NCBI RefSeq assembly: GCF_002237655.1
Contig: NZ_NOKT01000021.1
Location: 1 to 64,000, forward strand
DNA: 64,000 bases
Direction: 5' to 3'
DNA from: Streptomyces sp. XY006
Lineage (GTDB): Bacteria; Actinomycetota; Actinomycetes; Streptomycetales; Streptomycetaceae
Of the stretch, positions 56,502 to 64,000 are shown piece by piece; within the stretch, counting starts at the first letter, position 1; each line of letters starts with the position of its first letter. The notes under the pieces are model-generated. The model was not told where the DNA came from. It ran no database searches and saw only the letters and a list, made by a program, of their open reading frames with translations. A program made the translations under genes and the position numbers.

Positions 56502-58949
56502 GTGACGGGTACGGACGTGCGGAAAGAAGCAGAGGACTCGGGACCCGGCGGCTACGCGGCGGCCCGGCTGCGCCTCCTCACCGAGGAGGCGCGGTCCGGG
56601 CCGCCGCGCCGTGCGGCCCTGGCCGAACTGACCGACGAGTGGCTCGCGGGCCTGTTCACCGCGGGCGCCGAGAACCTGCGCGGCGTCTCCCTGATCGCCG
56701 TCGGAGGCTACGGGCGCGGCGAGCTCTCCCCGCGCAGCGACCTCGACCTGCTCCTGCTGCACGACGGCAGCGACCCCAAGGCCGTCGCCGCCCTCGCCGA
56801 CCGGCTCTGGTACCCGGTGTGGGACCTGGGCCTCGACCTCGACCACTCCGTGCGCACCCCCGCCGAGGCCCGCAGGACCGCCGGCGAGGACCTCAAGGTG
56901 CAGCTCGGGCTGCTGGACGCCCGGCACCTCGCCGGCGACCTCGGTCTCACCGCGTCCCTGCGCACCACCGTCCTGGCCGACTGGCGCAACCAGGCACCCA
57001 AGCGCCTGCCCGAACTGCAGGAACTGTGCGCCGAACGCGCCGAGCGCCAGGGCGAGCTGCAGTACCTGCTGGAGCCCGACCTGAAGGAGGCCCGCGGCGG
57101 ACTGCGCGACGCCACCGCGCTGCGGGCCGTCGCCGCCTCCTGGCTCGCCGACGCCCCGCGCGAGGGCCTGGCCGACGCCCGGCGCCGGCTCCTCGACGTC
57201 CGGGACGCCCTGCACCTGGCCACCGGGCGGGCCACCGACCGGCTCGCCCTCCAGGAGCAGGACCAGGTGGCCGCCGAGCTCGGCCTGCTCGACGCGGACA
57301 CGCTGCTGCGCCAGGTGTACGAGGCGGCGCGGCTCGTGTCGTACGCCAGCGACGTCACCTGGCGCGAGGTGGGGCGGGTGCTGCGCTCGCGTGCCGTGCG
57401 GCCCCGGCTGCGCGCCATGCTCGGCGGCGGCAAGCCGACCGCCGAGCGCTCCCCGCTGGCCGAGGGCGTCGTGGAGCAGGACGGCGAGGTGGTGCTCGCC
57501 CGCGCGGCCCGCCCCGAACGCGATCCGGTCCTGCCGCTGCGCGCCGCTGCCGCCGCCGCCCAGGCCGGACTCCCGCTGTCCCTGCACGCCGTACGGCGCC
57601 TCGCGGCCACCGTGCGCCCGCTGCCCACGCCCTGGCCCGCCGAGGCACGCGAGCAGCTCGTCACCCTGCTCGGCTCCGGCCGCCCGACCGTCGAGGTCTG
57701 GGAGGCGCTGGAGGCCGAAGGGCTGATCACCCGGCTGCTGCCCGACTGGGAGCGGGTCCGCTGCCGCCCGCAGCGCAACGCCGTGCACCTGTGGACCGTC
57801 GACCGTCACCTCATCGAGACCGCGGTGCGCGCGTCCGAGTTCACCCGCCGGGTCAGCCGCCCCGACCTGCTGCTGGTCGCCGCGCTGCTGCACGACATCG
57901 GCAAGGGCTGGCCCGGCGACCACTCGGTGGCCGGCGAGATCATCGCCAAGGACGTCGCCGCCCGCATCGGCTTCGACCGGCACGACGTGGCCGTCGTCGC
58001 CACCCTCGTACGCCACCACCTGCTCCTCGTCGAGACCGCCACCCGGCGTGACCTGGAGGACCCGGCCACCGTGCGGGCCGTCGCCGACGCCGTCGGCTCC
58101 CCGGGCACCCTGGAGCTGCTGCACGCGCTGACCGAGGCCGACGCCCTGGCCACCGGCCCGGCCGCCTGGTCCTCCTGGCGCGGCTCGCTCGTCGCCGACC
58201 TGGTCGCACGTGTCGCGGCGGTGCTCGCCGGGGACGCCCCGGCGGACCCCGAGGCCGCGGCGCCCACCGCCGAGCAGGAGCGGCTCGCCCTGGAGGCCGC
58301 CGCGACCGGCAGCCCGGTCCTCGCCCTGCGGGCCCAGACCGAGTCGCCCGCCGGGCAGGAGCCGTCCGGCGACCCCGAGCCGCTCGGCGTGGAGCTGCTC
58401 ATCGCCGTCCCGGACCAGCCCGGGGTGCTGCCCGCGGTGGCCGGCGTCCTCGCCGTGCACCGGCTGACCGTACGGACCGCCGAGCTGAGGTCGCTGACCC
58501 TGCCCGCCGGGGTCGACGGATCCGTCCTGCTGCTGGACTGGCGGGTCGCCGCCGAGTACGGCTCGCTGCCCCAGGCCGCCCGGCTGCGCGCGGACCTGGT
58601 CCGCGCCCTGGACGGCAGCCTGGACATCGCCGCCCGCCTCGCCGAGCGGGACGCGGCCTATCCGCGCCGCCGGGGCGTGATCGCGCCCCCGCCCAGGGTG
58701 TCGGTCCACCCGGCCGCCTCCCGGCTGGCCACCGTCATCGAGGTCCGCTCCCAGGACGCCCCGGGCCTGCTGTTCCGCATCGGCCGCGCCCTGGAGGACG
58801 CGAGCGTGCAGGTGCGCAGCGCCCATGTGTCGACCCTCGGCGCCAATGCCGTGGACGCCTTCTACGTGACGGGCCCGGAGGGCGCGCCGCTGCCCGGTGA
58901 CGAGGCCGAGTCGGTGGCCCGGAAGCTGGAGGAGACACTGCGCGGGTGA
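56502..58949 (+). CDS. glnD: PII adenylyltransferase/uridylyltransferase GlnD
   Basis: An 815-residue PII-modifying enzyme; in Streptomyces it adenylylates GlnK. The N-terminal nucleotidyltransferase motif VGGYGRGELSPRSDLDLLLLH (~66–86, GS/D-x-D site) is followed by a helical linker, an HD domain (LLLVAALLHDIGKGWPGDHS, ~455–474) and two C-terminal ACT domains (~625–695 and ~740–810, for example TVIEVRSQDAPGLLFRIGRAL). GTG 56502 lies 29 bp after glnK in the same operon. Confidence 0.96.
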   Translation: MTGTDVRKEAEDSGPGGYAAARLRLLTEEARSGPPRRAALAELTDEWLAGLFTAGAENLRGVSLIAVGGYGRGELSPRSDLDLLLLHDGSDPKAVAALADRLWYPVWDLGLDLDHSVRTPAEARRTAGEDLKVQLGLLDARHLAGDLGLTASLRTTVLADWRNQAPKRLPELQELCAERAERQGELQYLLEPDLKEARGGLRDATALRAVAASWLADAPREGLADARRRLLDVRDALHLATGRATDRLALQEQDQVAAELGLLDADTLLRQVYEAARLVSYASDVTWREVGRVLRSRAVRPRLRAMLGGGKPTAERSPLAEGVVEQDGEVVLARAARPERDPVLPLRAAAAAAQAGLPLSLHAVRRLAATVRPLPTPWPAEAREQLVTLLGSGRPTVEVWEALEAEGLITRLLPDWERVRCRPQRNAVHLWTVDRHLIETAVRASEFTRRVSRPDLLLVAALLHDIGKGWPGDHSVAGEIIAKDVAARIGFDRHDVAVVATLVRHHLLLVETATRRDLEDPATVRAVADAVGSPGTLELLHALTEADALATGPAAWSSWRGSLVADLVARVAAVLAGDAPADPEAAAPTAEQERLALEAAATGSPVLALRAQTESPAGQEPSGDPEPLGVELLIAVPDQPGVLPAVAGVLAVHRLTVRTAELRSLTLPAGVDGSVLLLDWRVAAEYGSLPQAARLRADLVRALDGSLDIAARLAERDAAYPRRRGVIAPPPRVSVHPAASRLATVIEVRSQDAPGLLFRIGRALEDASVQVRSAHVSTLGANAVDAFYVTGPEGAPLPGDEAESVARKLEETLRG

Positions 58950-59032
58950 TGCCGACCCGGCGACTTGTCACGCCGGGATACCCTGGAGGGCGATTCCCCA
59001 GTCTGTCTCCGACCCCGAGGACCGCGAGCGCC

Positions 59033-60580
59033 GTGTTCGATACTCTTTCCGATCGCCTCTCAGCGACCTTCAAGAACCTGCGCGGCAAGGGACGGCTCTC
59101 CGAGGCGGACATCGACGCCACGGCGCGCGAGATCCGGATCGCTCTGCTCGAAGCCGACGTCGCCCTGCCGGTCGTCCGGACGTTCATCAAGAACGTCAAG
59201 GAGCGTGCCCTCGGCGCCGAGGTCTCCCGCGCGCTGAACCCGGCCCAGCAGGTCCTCAAGATCGTCAACGAGGAACTGGTCACCATCCTCGGCGGCGAGA
59301 CCCGGCGCCTGCGCTTCGCCAAGCAGCCGCCCACCGTGATCATGCTGGCGGGTCTGCAGGGTGCCGGTAAGACCACCCTCGCGGGCAAGCTCGGCCGCTG
59401 GCTGAAGGAGCAGGGCCACTCGCCGCTGCTCGTCGCCTGTGACCTGCAGCGCCCCAACGCCGTGAACCAGCTCAGCGTGGTCGCCGAGCGCGCCGGTGTC
59501 GCGGTCTACGCCCCGGAGCCGGGCAACGGCGTGGGCGACCCGGTCAAGGTCGCCAAGGACTCCATCGACTTCGCCAAGTCCAAGGTCCACGACATCGTGA
59601 TCGTGGACACCGCCGGCCGTCTCGGCATCGACCAGGAGATGATGCAGCAGGCCGCGGACATCCGCGACGCCGTCTCCCCGGACGAGATCCTGTTCGTCGT
59701 CGACGCGATGATCGGTCAGGACGCCGTCAACACGGCCGAGGCCTTCCGCGACGGCGTCGGCTTCGACGGCGTGGTGCTCTCCAAGCTCGACGGCGACGCC
59801 CGCGGTGGTGCGGCCCTGTCGATCCGGCAGATCACCGGCAAGCCGATCATGTTCGCCTCGAACGGCGAGAAGCTCGACGACTTCGACGCCTTCCACCCGG
59901 ACCGGATGGCCTCCCGCATCCTCGACATGGGTGACCTGCTCACCCTGATCGAGCAGGCGGAGAAGACGTTCAGCCAGGAAGAGGCCGAGAAGATGGCCTC
60001 CAAGCTGGCGTCGAAGAAGGGCCAGGACTTCACCCTGGACGACTTCCTGGCCCAGATGGAGCAGGTCCGCAAGATGGGCTCCATCTCCAAGCTGCTCGGC
60101 ATGCTGCCGGGCATGGGCCAGATGAAGGACCAGATCCAGAACCTCGACGAGCGGGACGTCGACCGCACGGCGGCCATCATCAAGTCGATGACCCCGGGCG
60201 AGCGCCAGGACCCGACGATCATCAACGGCTCGCGCCGCGCCCGTATCGCCCGCGGTTCCGGTGTCGAGGTCAGCGCCGTGAAGAACCTGGTCGAGCGGTT
60301 CTTCGAGGCCCGCAAGATGATGTCCCGCATGGCCCAGGGCGGTATGCCGGGGATGCCCGGGATGCCGGGCATGGGCGGCGGTCCCGGCCGGGCGAAGAAG
60401 AAGCAGAAGCAGGCCAAGGGCAAGCAGCGCTCCGGCAACCCGATGAAGCGCAAGCAGCAGGAGCAGGAGGCCGCCGCCCGCCGCGCGGCCGCCGCCGAGG
60501 GCGGCAACGCCTTCGGGCTGCCCCAGCAGGGCGGCAAGGACTTCGAACTCCCCGACGAGTTCAAGAAGTTCATGGGCTGA
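59033..60580 (+). CDS. ffh: Signal recognition particle protein Ffh
   Basis: A 515-residue SRP54 GTPase binding signal sequences and 4.5S RNA. N-domain MFDTLSDRLSATFKNLRGKGRL, P-loop MLAGLQGAGKTTLAGKLG (~102–119), QRPNAVNQL (~138), VDTAGRLGIDQEMM (~197), SKLDGDARGGAALS (~249), and M-domain from ~300 with its Met-rich ARKMMSRMAQGGMPGMPGMPGM segment (~425–446) and a basic KKKQKQAKGKQR tail. GTG 59033 gives the family N-terminus. The window also holds its receptor ftsY. Confidence 0.97.
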   Translation: MFDTLSDRLSATFKNLRGKGRLSEADIDATAREIRIALLEADVALPVVRTFIKNVKERALGAEVSRALNPAQQVLKIVNEELVTILGGETRRLRFAKQPPTVIMLAGLQGAGKTTLAGKLGRWLKEQGHSPLLVACDLQRPNAVNQLSVVAERAGVAVYAPEPGNGVGDPVKVAKDSIDFAKSKVHDIVIVDTAGRLGIDQEMMQQAADIRDAVSPDEILFVVDAMIGQDAVNTAEAFRDGVGFDGVVLSKLDGDARGGAALSIRQITGKPIMFASNGEKLDDFDAFHPDRMASRILDMGDLLTLIEQAEKTFSQEEAEKMASKLASKKGQDFTLDDFLAQMEQVRKMGSISKLLGMLPGMGQMKDQIQNLDERDVDRTAAIIKSMTPGERQDPTIINGSRRARIARGSGVEVSAVKNLVERFFEARKMMSRMAQGGMPGMPGMPGMGGGPGRAKKKQKQAKGKQRSGNPMKRKQQEQEAAARRAAAAEGGNAFGLPQQGGKDFELPDEFKKFMG

Positions 60581-60629
60581 CGAACCGGGCCTGTACCCGG
60601 TCCTGTATCCGGTCCCGTACGACCACGCC

Positions 60630-60660
60630 GAGGGCGCTCCTGCCGTGCAGGGGCGCCCTC
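60630..60660 (+). terminator. ffh terminator
   Basis: Stem gagggcgctcctg / caggggcgccctc with one G·U pair, between convergent genes. Confidence 0.8.
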
Positions 60661-60683
60661 TCGGTCGTGTCAGGCGCCGCGCG

Positions 60684-61541
60684 TCACGGCGTCCGGGCGA
60701 TCAGGTACCGGAACACGTTCGGCATCCACACCGTGCCGTCCCGGCGCTGGTGCGGGTGCAGGGCCTCGGTCAGCTCCTTGTCCACCTGCACCTGGTCCGT
60801 CGCCCGCATCGCCGCGTCGAACAGACCCGTCGATTTCAGGCCGCGTACCGCGCTGTCCACGTCGGCGTAGCCGAAGGGGCAGGCCACCCGGCCCGAGCCG
60901 TCCGGCCTGAGCCCCGCCCGCCGGGCGACGTCCTCCAGGTCGTCGCGCAGGGCCGGGCGCCAGCTGCCCGAGGTGCGCAGCGGCTCCGCCAGCTTCGTGG
61001 CGACCCGCAGCACGGACGTCGTGGCGCACCGCTCCGGCGGACCCCAGCCGGCCAGCACCACGGTGGCTCCGCGCTCGGCGAGCGGCGTCGCCTCCGCGAG
61101 CAGCCCGCCCAGCCCCTCCGAGTCGCCCGCGAGGCACCCGATCGGCTCGAAGGCCGTCACCAGCGTGTAGCCGGGCGCGCCGGGCTCCGCGGTGTCCCCG
61201 GGCGAGCCGTCCACCAGCCGGGTGTCCGTGCGCGTACCGGTACCGGACGCCCCGGGCAGGAGCCGCTCCCGCGCGAGGGCCACTCTTTCGGGGGAAGCGT
61301 CGACACCGGTGACCGCCGCTCCCCGGGCGGCGGCCATCAGCAGGGCGAGTCCGGAACCGCAGCCGAGGCCGAGCAGCCGCGTGGCGGGACCCACGTCCAG
61401 TCGCTCGTAGACGGCCTCGTAGAGCGGTACGAGCATCCGCTCCTGGATCTCGGACCAGTCACGCGCGCGTGCACGCAGGTCCACGCGGGGTGCGGCCCCC
61501 GCGTGAGGCAGGTGCTGCTGCCGCACGAGCGTAGGTGTCAT
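60684..61541 (-). CDS. SAM-dependent methyltransferase
   Basis: A 285-residue class I methyltransferase. The SAM-binding motif I is RLLGLGCGSGLALLMAAARGAAVTG (~52–76), with VDASPERVALARERL (~77–91) and the later ATVVLAGWGPPERCAT (~165–180). ATG 61541 gives MTPTLVRQQHLPHAG. The substrate is not indicated. It is convergent with ffh and divergent from proS. Homologues in this position are annotated only to superfamily level. Confidence 0.88.
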   Translation of the reverse strand: MTPTLVRQQHLPHAGAAPRVDLRARARDWSEIQERMLVPLYEAVYERLDVGPATRLLGLGCGSGLALLMAAARGAAVTGVDASPERVALARERLLPGASGTGTRTDTRLVDGSPGDTAEPGAPGYTLVTAFEPIGCLAGDSEGLGGLLAEATPLAERGATVVLAGWGPPERCATTSVLRVATKLAEPLRTSGSWRPALRDDLEDVARRAGLRPDGSGRVACPFGYADVDSAVRGLKSTGLFDAAMRATDQVQVDKELTEALHPHQRRDGTVWMPNVFRYLIARTP

Positions 61542-61703
61542 AAGTAAGCGCCCCAATCCGCCGAGAGTTGCCTCTTGCCGCTTTCCATGGCCCCCGTGAC
61601 AGTGCGCTCGCACTACCCCCGTATGCCAGGTAACTCCCCCCTCGACCCGTCGTCCAGTGGAATGCGGCAGGGCTTGTGAGATGTCATGTGCCGGTGGCGA
61701 GAT

Positions 61704-61734
61704 TTCACATTCCGGCAACCTGGGCCCGTACGAT
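61704..61734 (+). promoter_or_regulatory. Leaderless proS promoter
   Basis: -10 tacgat (61729–61734) ends 6 nt before ATG 61741; ttcaca (61704–61709) is a fair -35 at 19-bp spacing. No ribosome binding site precedes the ATG, so translation from a leaderless mRNA is likely. Confidence 0.6.
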
Positions 61735-61740
61735 CGCGCC

Positions 61741-63156
61741 ATGGCCAAGGCACCCGTACTCACGCCTCGCGGGGACGATTTCCCGCGCTGGTACCAGGAC
61801 CTGATCACCAAGGCGGAGCTCGCCGACAACGGTCCGGTGCGCGGCACCATGGTCATCCGGCCGTACGGATACGGACTGTGGGAGCGGATGCAGGCGGAGA
61901 TGGACGCCCGCATCAAGGCCACGGGCACCCAGAACGCCTACTTCCCGCTGCTGATCCCGCAGTCGTATCTGACGAAGGAAGCGGACCACGTCGAGGGCTT
62001 CGCGCCGGAACTGGCCGTGGTCACCCACGGCGGCGGCAAGGAACTCGAAGAGCCCGCGGTGGTCCGCCCCACCTCCGAAATGATCATCAACGCCACTTTC
62101 TCCAAGTGGGTGCAGAGCTACCGCGATCTGCCGCTGCTCATCAACCAGTGGGCGAACGTCGTGCGGTGGGAGCTGCGGCCGCGTCTCTTCCTGCGCACGA
62201 CCGAGTTCCTCTGGCAGGAGGGCCACACCGCGCACGCCACCTACGGGGAGGCGCGCGACTTCGCCGCGCACATCCACCGGCAGGTCTACGAGGACTTCAT
62301 GGTGAACGTCCTCGCCATGGACGTCGTCCCCGGCCGCAAGACGGCCAGGGAGCGTTTCGCGGGCGCCGTCAACACCCTCACGCTCGAAGGGATGATGGGC
62401 GACGGCAAGGCCCTGCAGATGGCCACGAGCCATGAACTGGGCCAGAACTTCGCCAAGGCGTTCCAGACGCGGTACCTGTCGAAGGACGGCACGCAGGAAC
62501 TGGTCTGGCAGACCTCCTGGGGGTCCACCACGCGCATGATCGGCGCGCTGGTGATGATGCACGGCGACGACGACGGACTGCGCGTCCCGCCCCGGCTGGC
62601 GCAGATCCAGGCCGTGATCCTCGCGATCAAGGGCGACGAAGCGGTTCTGGCCAAGGTCCGCGAGGTCGGCGACCGGCTGCGGGCGGCCGGAATCCGTGTG
62701 CACGTCGACGACCGCAGCGACATCCCCTTCGGCCGCCGCGCGGTCGACTGGGAGCTCAAGGGCGTGCCCGTCCGCGTCGAGATCGGCCCGCGCGACCTGG
62801 AGAACGGCACCGCGATGCTGGCCCGCCGCATCCCGGGAGGCAAGGCGCCGGTCTCCCTGGACGAGCTGGCGCAGCTGCTGCCCAAGGTCCTGGAGGAGGA
62901 CCAGGAGCTGCTGCTCACGCAGTCCCGCGAGCGCCGTGAGTCCCGCACGGCCGAGGTGACGACGATCGGGGAGGCCGTCGAGGCGGCCACGGCCGGCGGC
63001 TGGGCGCGCATCCCGTGGGCGGTGCTCGGCGAGGAGGGCGAGGCGGCGCTCGCCGAGCACGCGGTGACCGTACGGTGTCTGGTCGCCGAGGACGGGTCGG
63101 TGCCGGCCGACGGTGACGCACCCGGTAACGTCGCGGTCGTCGCACGCGCTTACTGA
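61741..63156 (+). CDS. proS: Prolyl-tRNA synthetase, short archaeal/eukaryal-like type
   Basis: A 471-residue class II synthetase. It lacks the ~180-residue editing insertion that defines the bacterial ProRS and ends in VARAY, with the terminal Tyr typical of the archaeal/eukaryal-type enzyme. Class II motifs: GTMVIRPYGYGLWERMQ (~34–50, motif 1), LRPRLFLRTTEFLWQEGHTAH (~138–158, motif 2 with Arg and HTAH), and TRMIGALVMMHGDDDGL (~263–279, motif 3). The anticodon domain starts at ~300. Streptomyces often carry two ProRS genes; this would be the second. The start is set by the leaderless promoter. Confidence 0.95.
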   Translation: MAKAPVLTPRGDDFPRWYQDLITKAELADNGPVRGTMVIRPYGYGLWERMQAEMDARIKATGTQNAYFPLLIPQSYLTKEADHVEGFAPELAVVTHGGGKELEEPAVVRPTSEMIINATFSKWVQSYRDLPLLINQWANVVRWELRPRLFLRTTEFLWQEGHTAHATYGEARDFAAHIHRQVYEDFMVNVLAMDVVPGRKTARERFAGAVNTLTLEGMMGDGKALQMATSHELGQNFAKAFQTRYLSKDGTQELVWQTSWGSTTRMIGALVMMHGDDDGLRVPPRLAQIQAVILAIKGDEAVLAKVREVGDRLRAAGIRVHVDDRSDIPFGRRAVDWELKGVPVRVEIGPRDLENGTAMLARRIPGGKAPVSLDELAQLLPKVLEEDQELLLTQSRERRESRTAEVTTIGEAVEAATAGGWARIPWAVLGEEGEAALAEHAVTVRCLVAEDGSVPADGDAPGNVAVVARAY

Positions 63157-63228
63157 AGCAGGCGTGCATCGCGCGCGAGAGACCCAAGGCGACCGAAACG
63201 CCTCTTGCGTCCCCGCGGACCCCTCGCT

Positions 63229-63261
63229 CCCCGGCGCGCGGACATCTTCTACGCGCCGGGG
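63229..63261 (+). terminator. proS terminator
   Basis: Perfect 10-bp stem ccccggcgcg / cgcgccgggg with a 13-nt loop. Confidence 0.7.
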
Positions 63262-63392
63262 CGTACGCGCTACTACGCACCACCTTGTGGTGAGCTGCGA
63301 GGCTTCTCCACAGATCAGCGCACGCGCCCTCGTCGGGACGCATCAGAGGCAACTGACGGGTACGTGCAAATTATTTGGGATGGCCCGGAATC

Positions 63393-63418
63393 GGAACACT
63401 GGGGCACCCAGGCTCGTT
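63393..63418 (+). promoter_or_regulatory. Candidate ECF (SigR-like) promoter of the SprT-like gene
   Basis: ggaac (63393–63397), 18-bp spacer, gtt (63416–63418), then 8 nt to the GTG start. This resembles the SigR-type ggaat-n18-gtt pattern and implies a leaderless start. Confidence 0.35.
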
Positions 63419-63426
63419 GTCATTAC

Positions 63427-64000
63427 GTGAGCACGACACAGACACCACCTGTTCTCGCCGCAGAGCTGGCACAGGCGTGGGCCGACATTCAGCGGTACCA
63501 CCCCGAGCTGCCCGACCTTGCCGCGCCAGAGTCCCTGATCGGGGAGTCGTCGTCCGCGTGCGGTCACGAGCTCTCCTTCGAGCGACTGCTCCATGAGGCA
63601 GTCCATGGCATCGCCGCCGCGCGCGGCGTCCGCGACACCTCCCGTGCCGGCCGCTACCACAACCGCAGATTCCTGGCCATCGCCGAGGAGCTGGGCCTGG
63701 ACCACCCCGAGGAACCGCACCCCAGCAGCGGCTTCTCGCTGGTCACGCTCACGCCCGAGGCGAAGCGCCGCTACCGCCCGACGATGGAGCGCCTCCAGCG
63801 CGCCCTCAAGGCGCACACCGCCGCGACCTCCTCCGACACCTCCCGCACCTTCCGGGGCCCGGCCGCCCGCCACGGCTCCTCGGGTGGCGGCGTGCGCGTC
63901 AAGGCGGTCTGCGACTGCGGACGCAACGTCCGCGTCGTCCCGTCGGTCCTCGCCCAGGCACCCATCGTCTGCGGTGGCTGCGGCAAGCCGTTCCGCATCC
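63427..64000 (+). CDS. SprT-like zinc protein (3' end cut by window edge)
   Basis: 191 codons visible of a longer gene. Residues ~56–62 contain LLHEAVHGIAA, a HExxH-type metal site with the third ligand likely in RYHNRRFLAIAEELGLDHP. The C-terminal part starts CDCGRNVRVVPS and continues CGGCGKPF, a CxC…CxxC zinc ribbon as in SprT/Spartan-like metalloproteases. Start GTG 63427. The rest lies beyond base 64000. DNA–protein crosslink proteolysis is known for the wider family; the role here is inferred. Confidence 0.82.
   Translation, partial: MSTTQTPPVLAAELAQAWADIQRYHPELPDLAAPESLIGESSSACGHELSFERLLHEAVHGIAAARGVRDTSRAGRYHNRRFLAIAEELGLDHPEEPHPSSGFSLVTLTPEAKRRYRPTMERLQRALKAHTAATSSDTSRTFRGPAARHGSSGGGVRVKAVCDCGRNVRVVPSVLAQAPIVCGGCGKPFRI

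Noticed and set aside
61542..61740. T-box leader upstream of proS
   Set aside because: The promoter -10 lies 6 nt before the ATG, leaving no leader for a T-box.

Overview
The window is a high-GC, actinobacterial chromosome segment that reads as Streptomyces. Evidence: strongly GC-biased third codon positions, many GTG starts, several apparently leaderless genes, and a gene order I recognise from memory as the S. coelicolor cvnA1–gltX–ndgR–leuCD–hupS … recG … rnc … smc–glcP–ftsY–nsdA–amtB–glnK–glnD–ffh block. Nearly everything is conserved core genome; strain-specific material is limited to a few places.

Layout. 1–8.7 kb: a truncated CvnA-type sensor kinase (reverse), a small orphan peptide gene, an FAH-family hydrolase overlapping gltX, a large secreted protein and a HAD phosphatase. 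8.77–9.26 kb: five tRNA genes (Gln-Glu-Glu-Gln-Glu). 9.37–12.41 kb: a two-gene accessory cassette (HEPN-type small protein plus a double P-loop NTPase) between the tRNA array and ndgR, with codon use unlike its neighbours. 12.6–16.9 kb: ndgR with a candidate operator, leuCD, a small helical protein and the HU/H1-like hupS. 17–24.1 kb: cofC, a PlsC-type acyltransferase, gpsA, ddl, a DUF3515 lipoprotein, an Lrp-type ligand-binding protein, thiL, thiD and rpmB. 24.4–38.8 kb: a DAK2/FakA-like protein, a TPR–HSP90 pair (reverse), recG interrupted by a class 3 intein, rsmD, coaD, a DivIVA-like coiled-coil protein, yceD, rpmF and rnc. 38.9–47 kb: mutM, a divergent HxlR/flavodoxin pair, a CAP-domain protein, acylphosphatase, a possible structured RNA, a tiny coiled-coil gene and smc. 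47–54.5 kb: glcP, a small unknown, an LLM oxidoreductase with a degenerate tandem repeat at its 3' end, ftsY, a prim-pol-like protein and nsdA. 54.6–64 kb: the amtB–glnK–glnD nitrogen operon behind a GlnR-like box, ffh, a methyltransferase, an archaeal/eukaryal-type proS and a SprT-like zinc protein cut by the window end.

How the genes connect. Several units are coherent: NdgR with the leuCD genes next to it; amtB–glnK–glnD as ammonium transport, PII signal and PII-modifying enzyme; ftsY and ffh as the two SRP GTPases; yceD–rpmF–rnc for ribosome/RNA maturation; thiL–thiD for thiamine; plsC–gpsA for phospholipid precursors. The items most worth a second look are the HEPN + KGGVGR/P-loop NTPase cassette beside the tRNA array, and the RecG intein with Ala1, a Trp–Cys–Thr triad and a LAGLIDADG domain set inside the Walker A motif. 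Secondary items are a Streptomyces dispersed repeat captured inside the Smc hinge coding sequence, a 30–32 bp tandem repeat that begins in the last codons of the LLM gene, and a possible structured RNA upstream of smc. Product names rest on motif recognition from memory; no database search was run.
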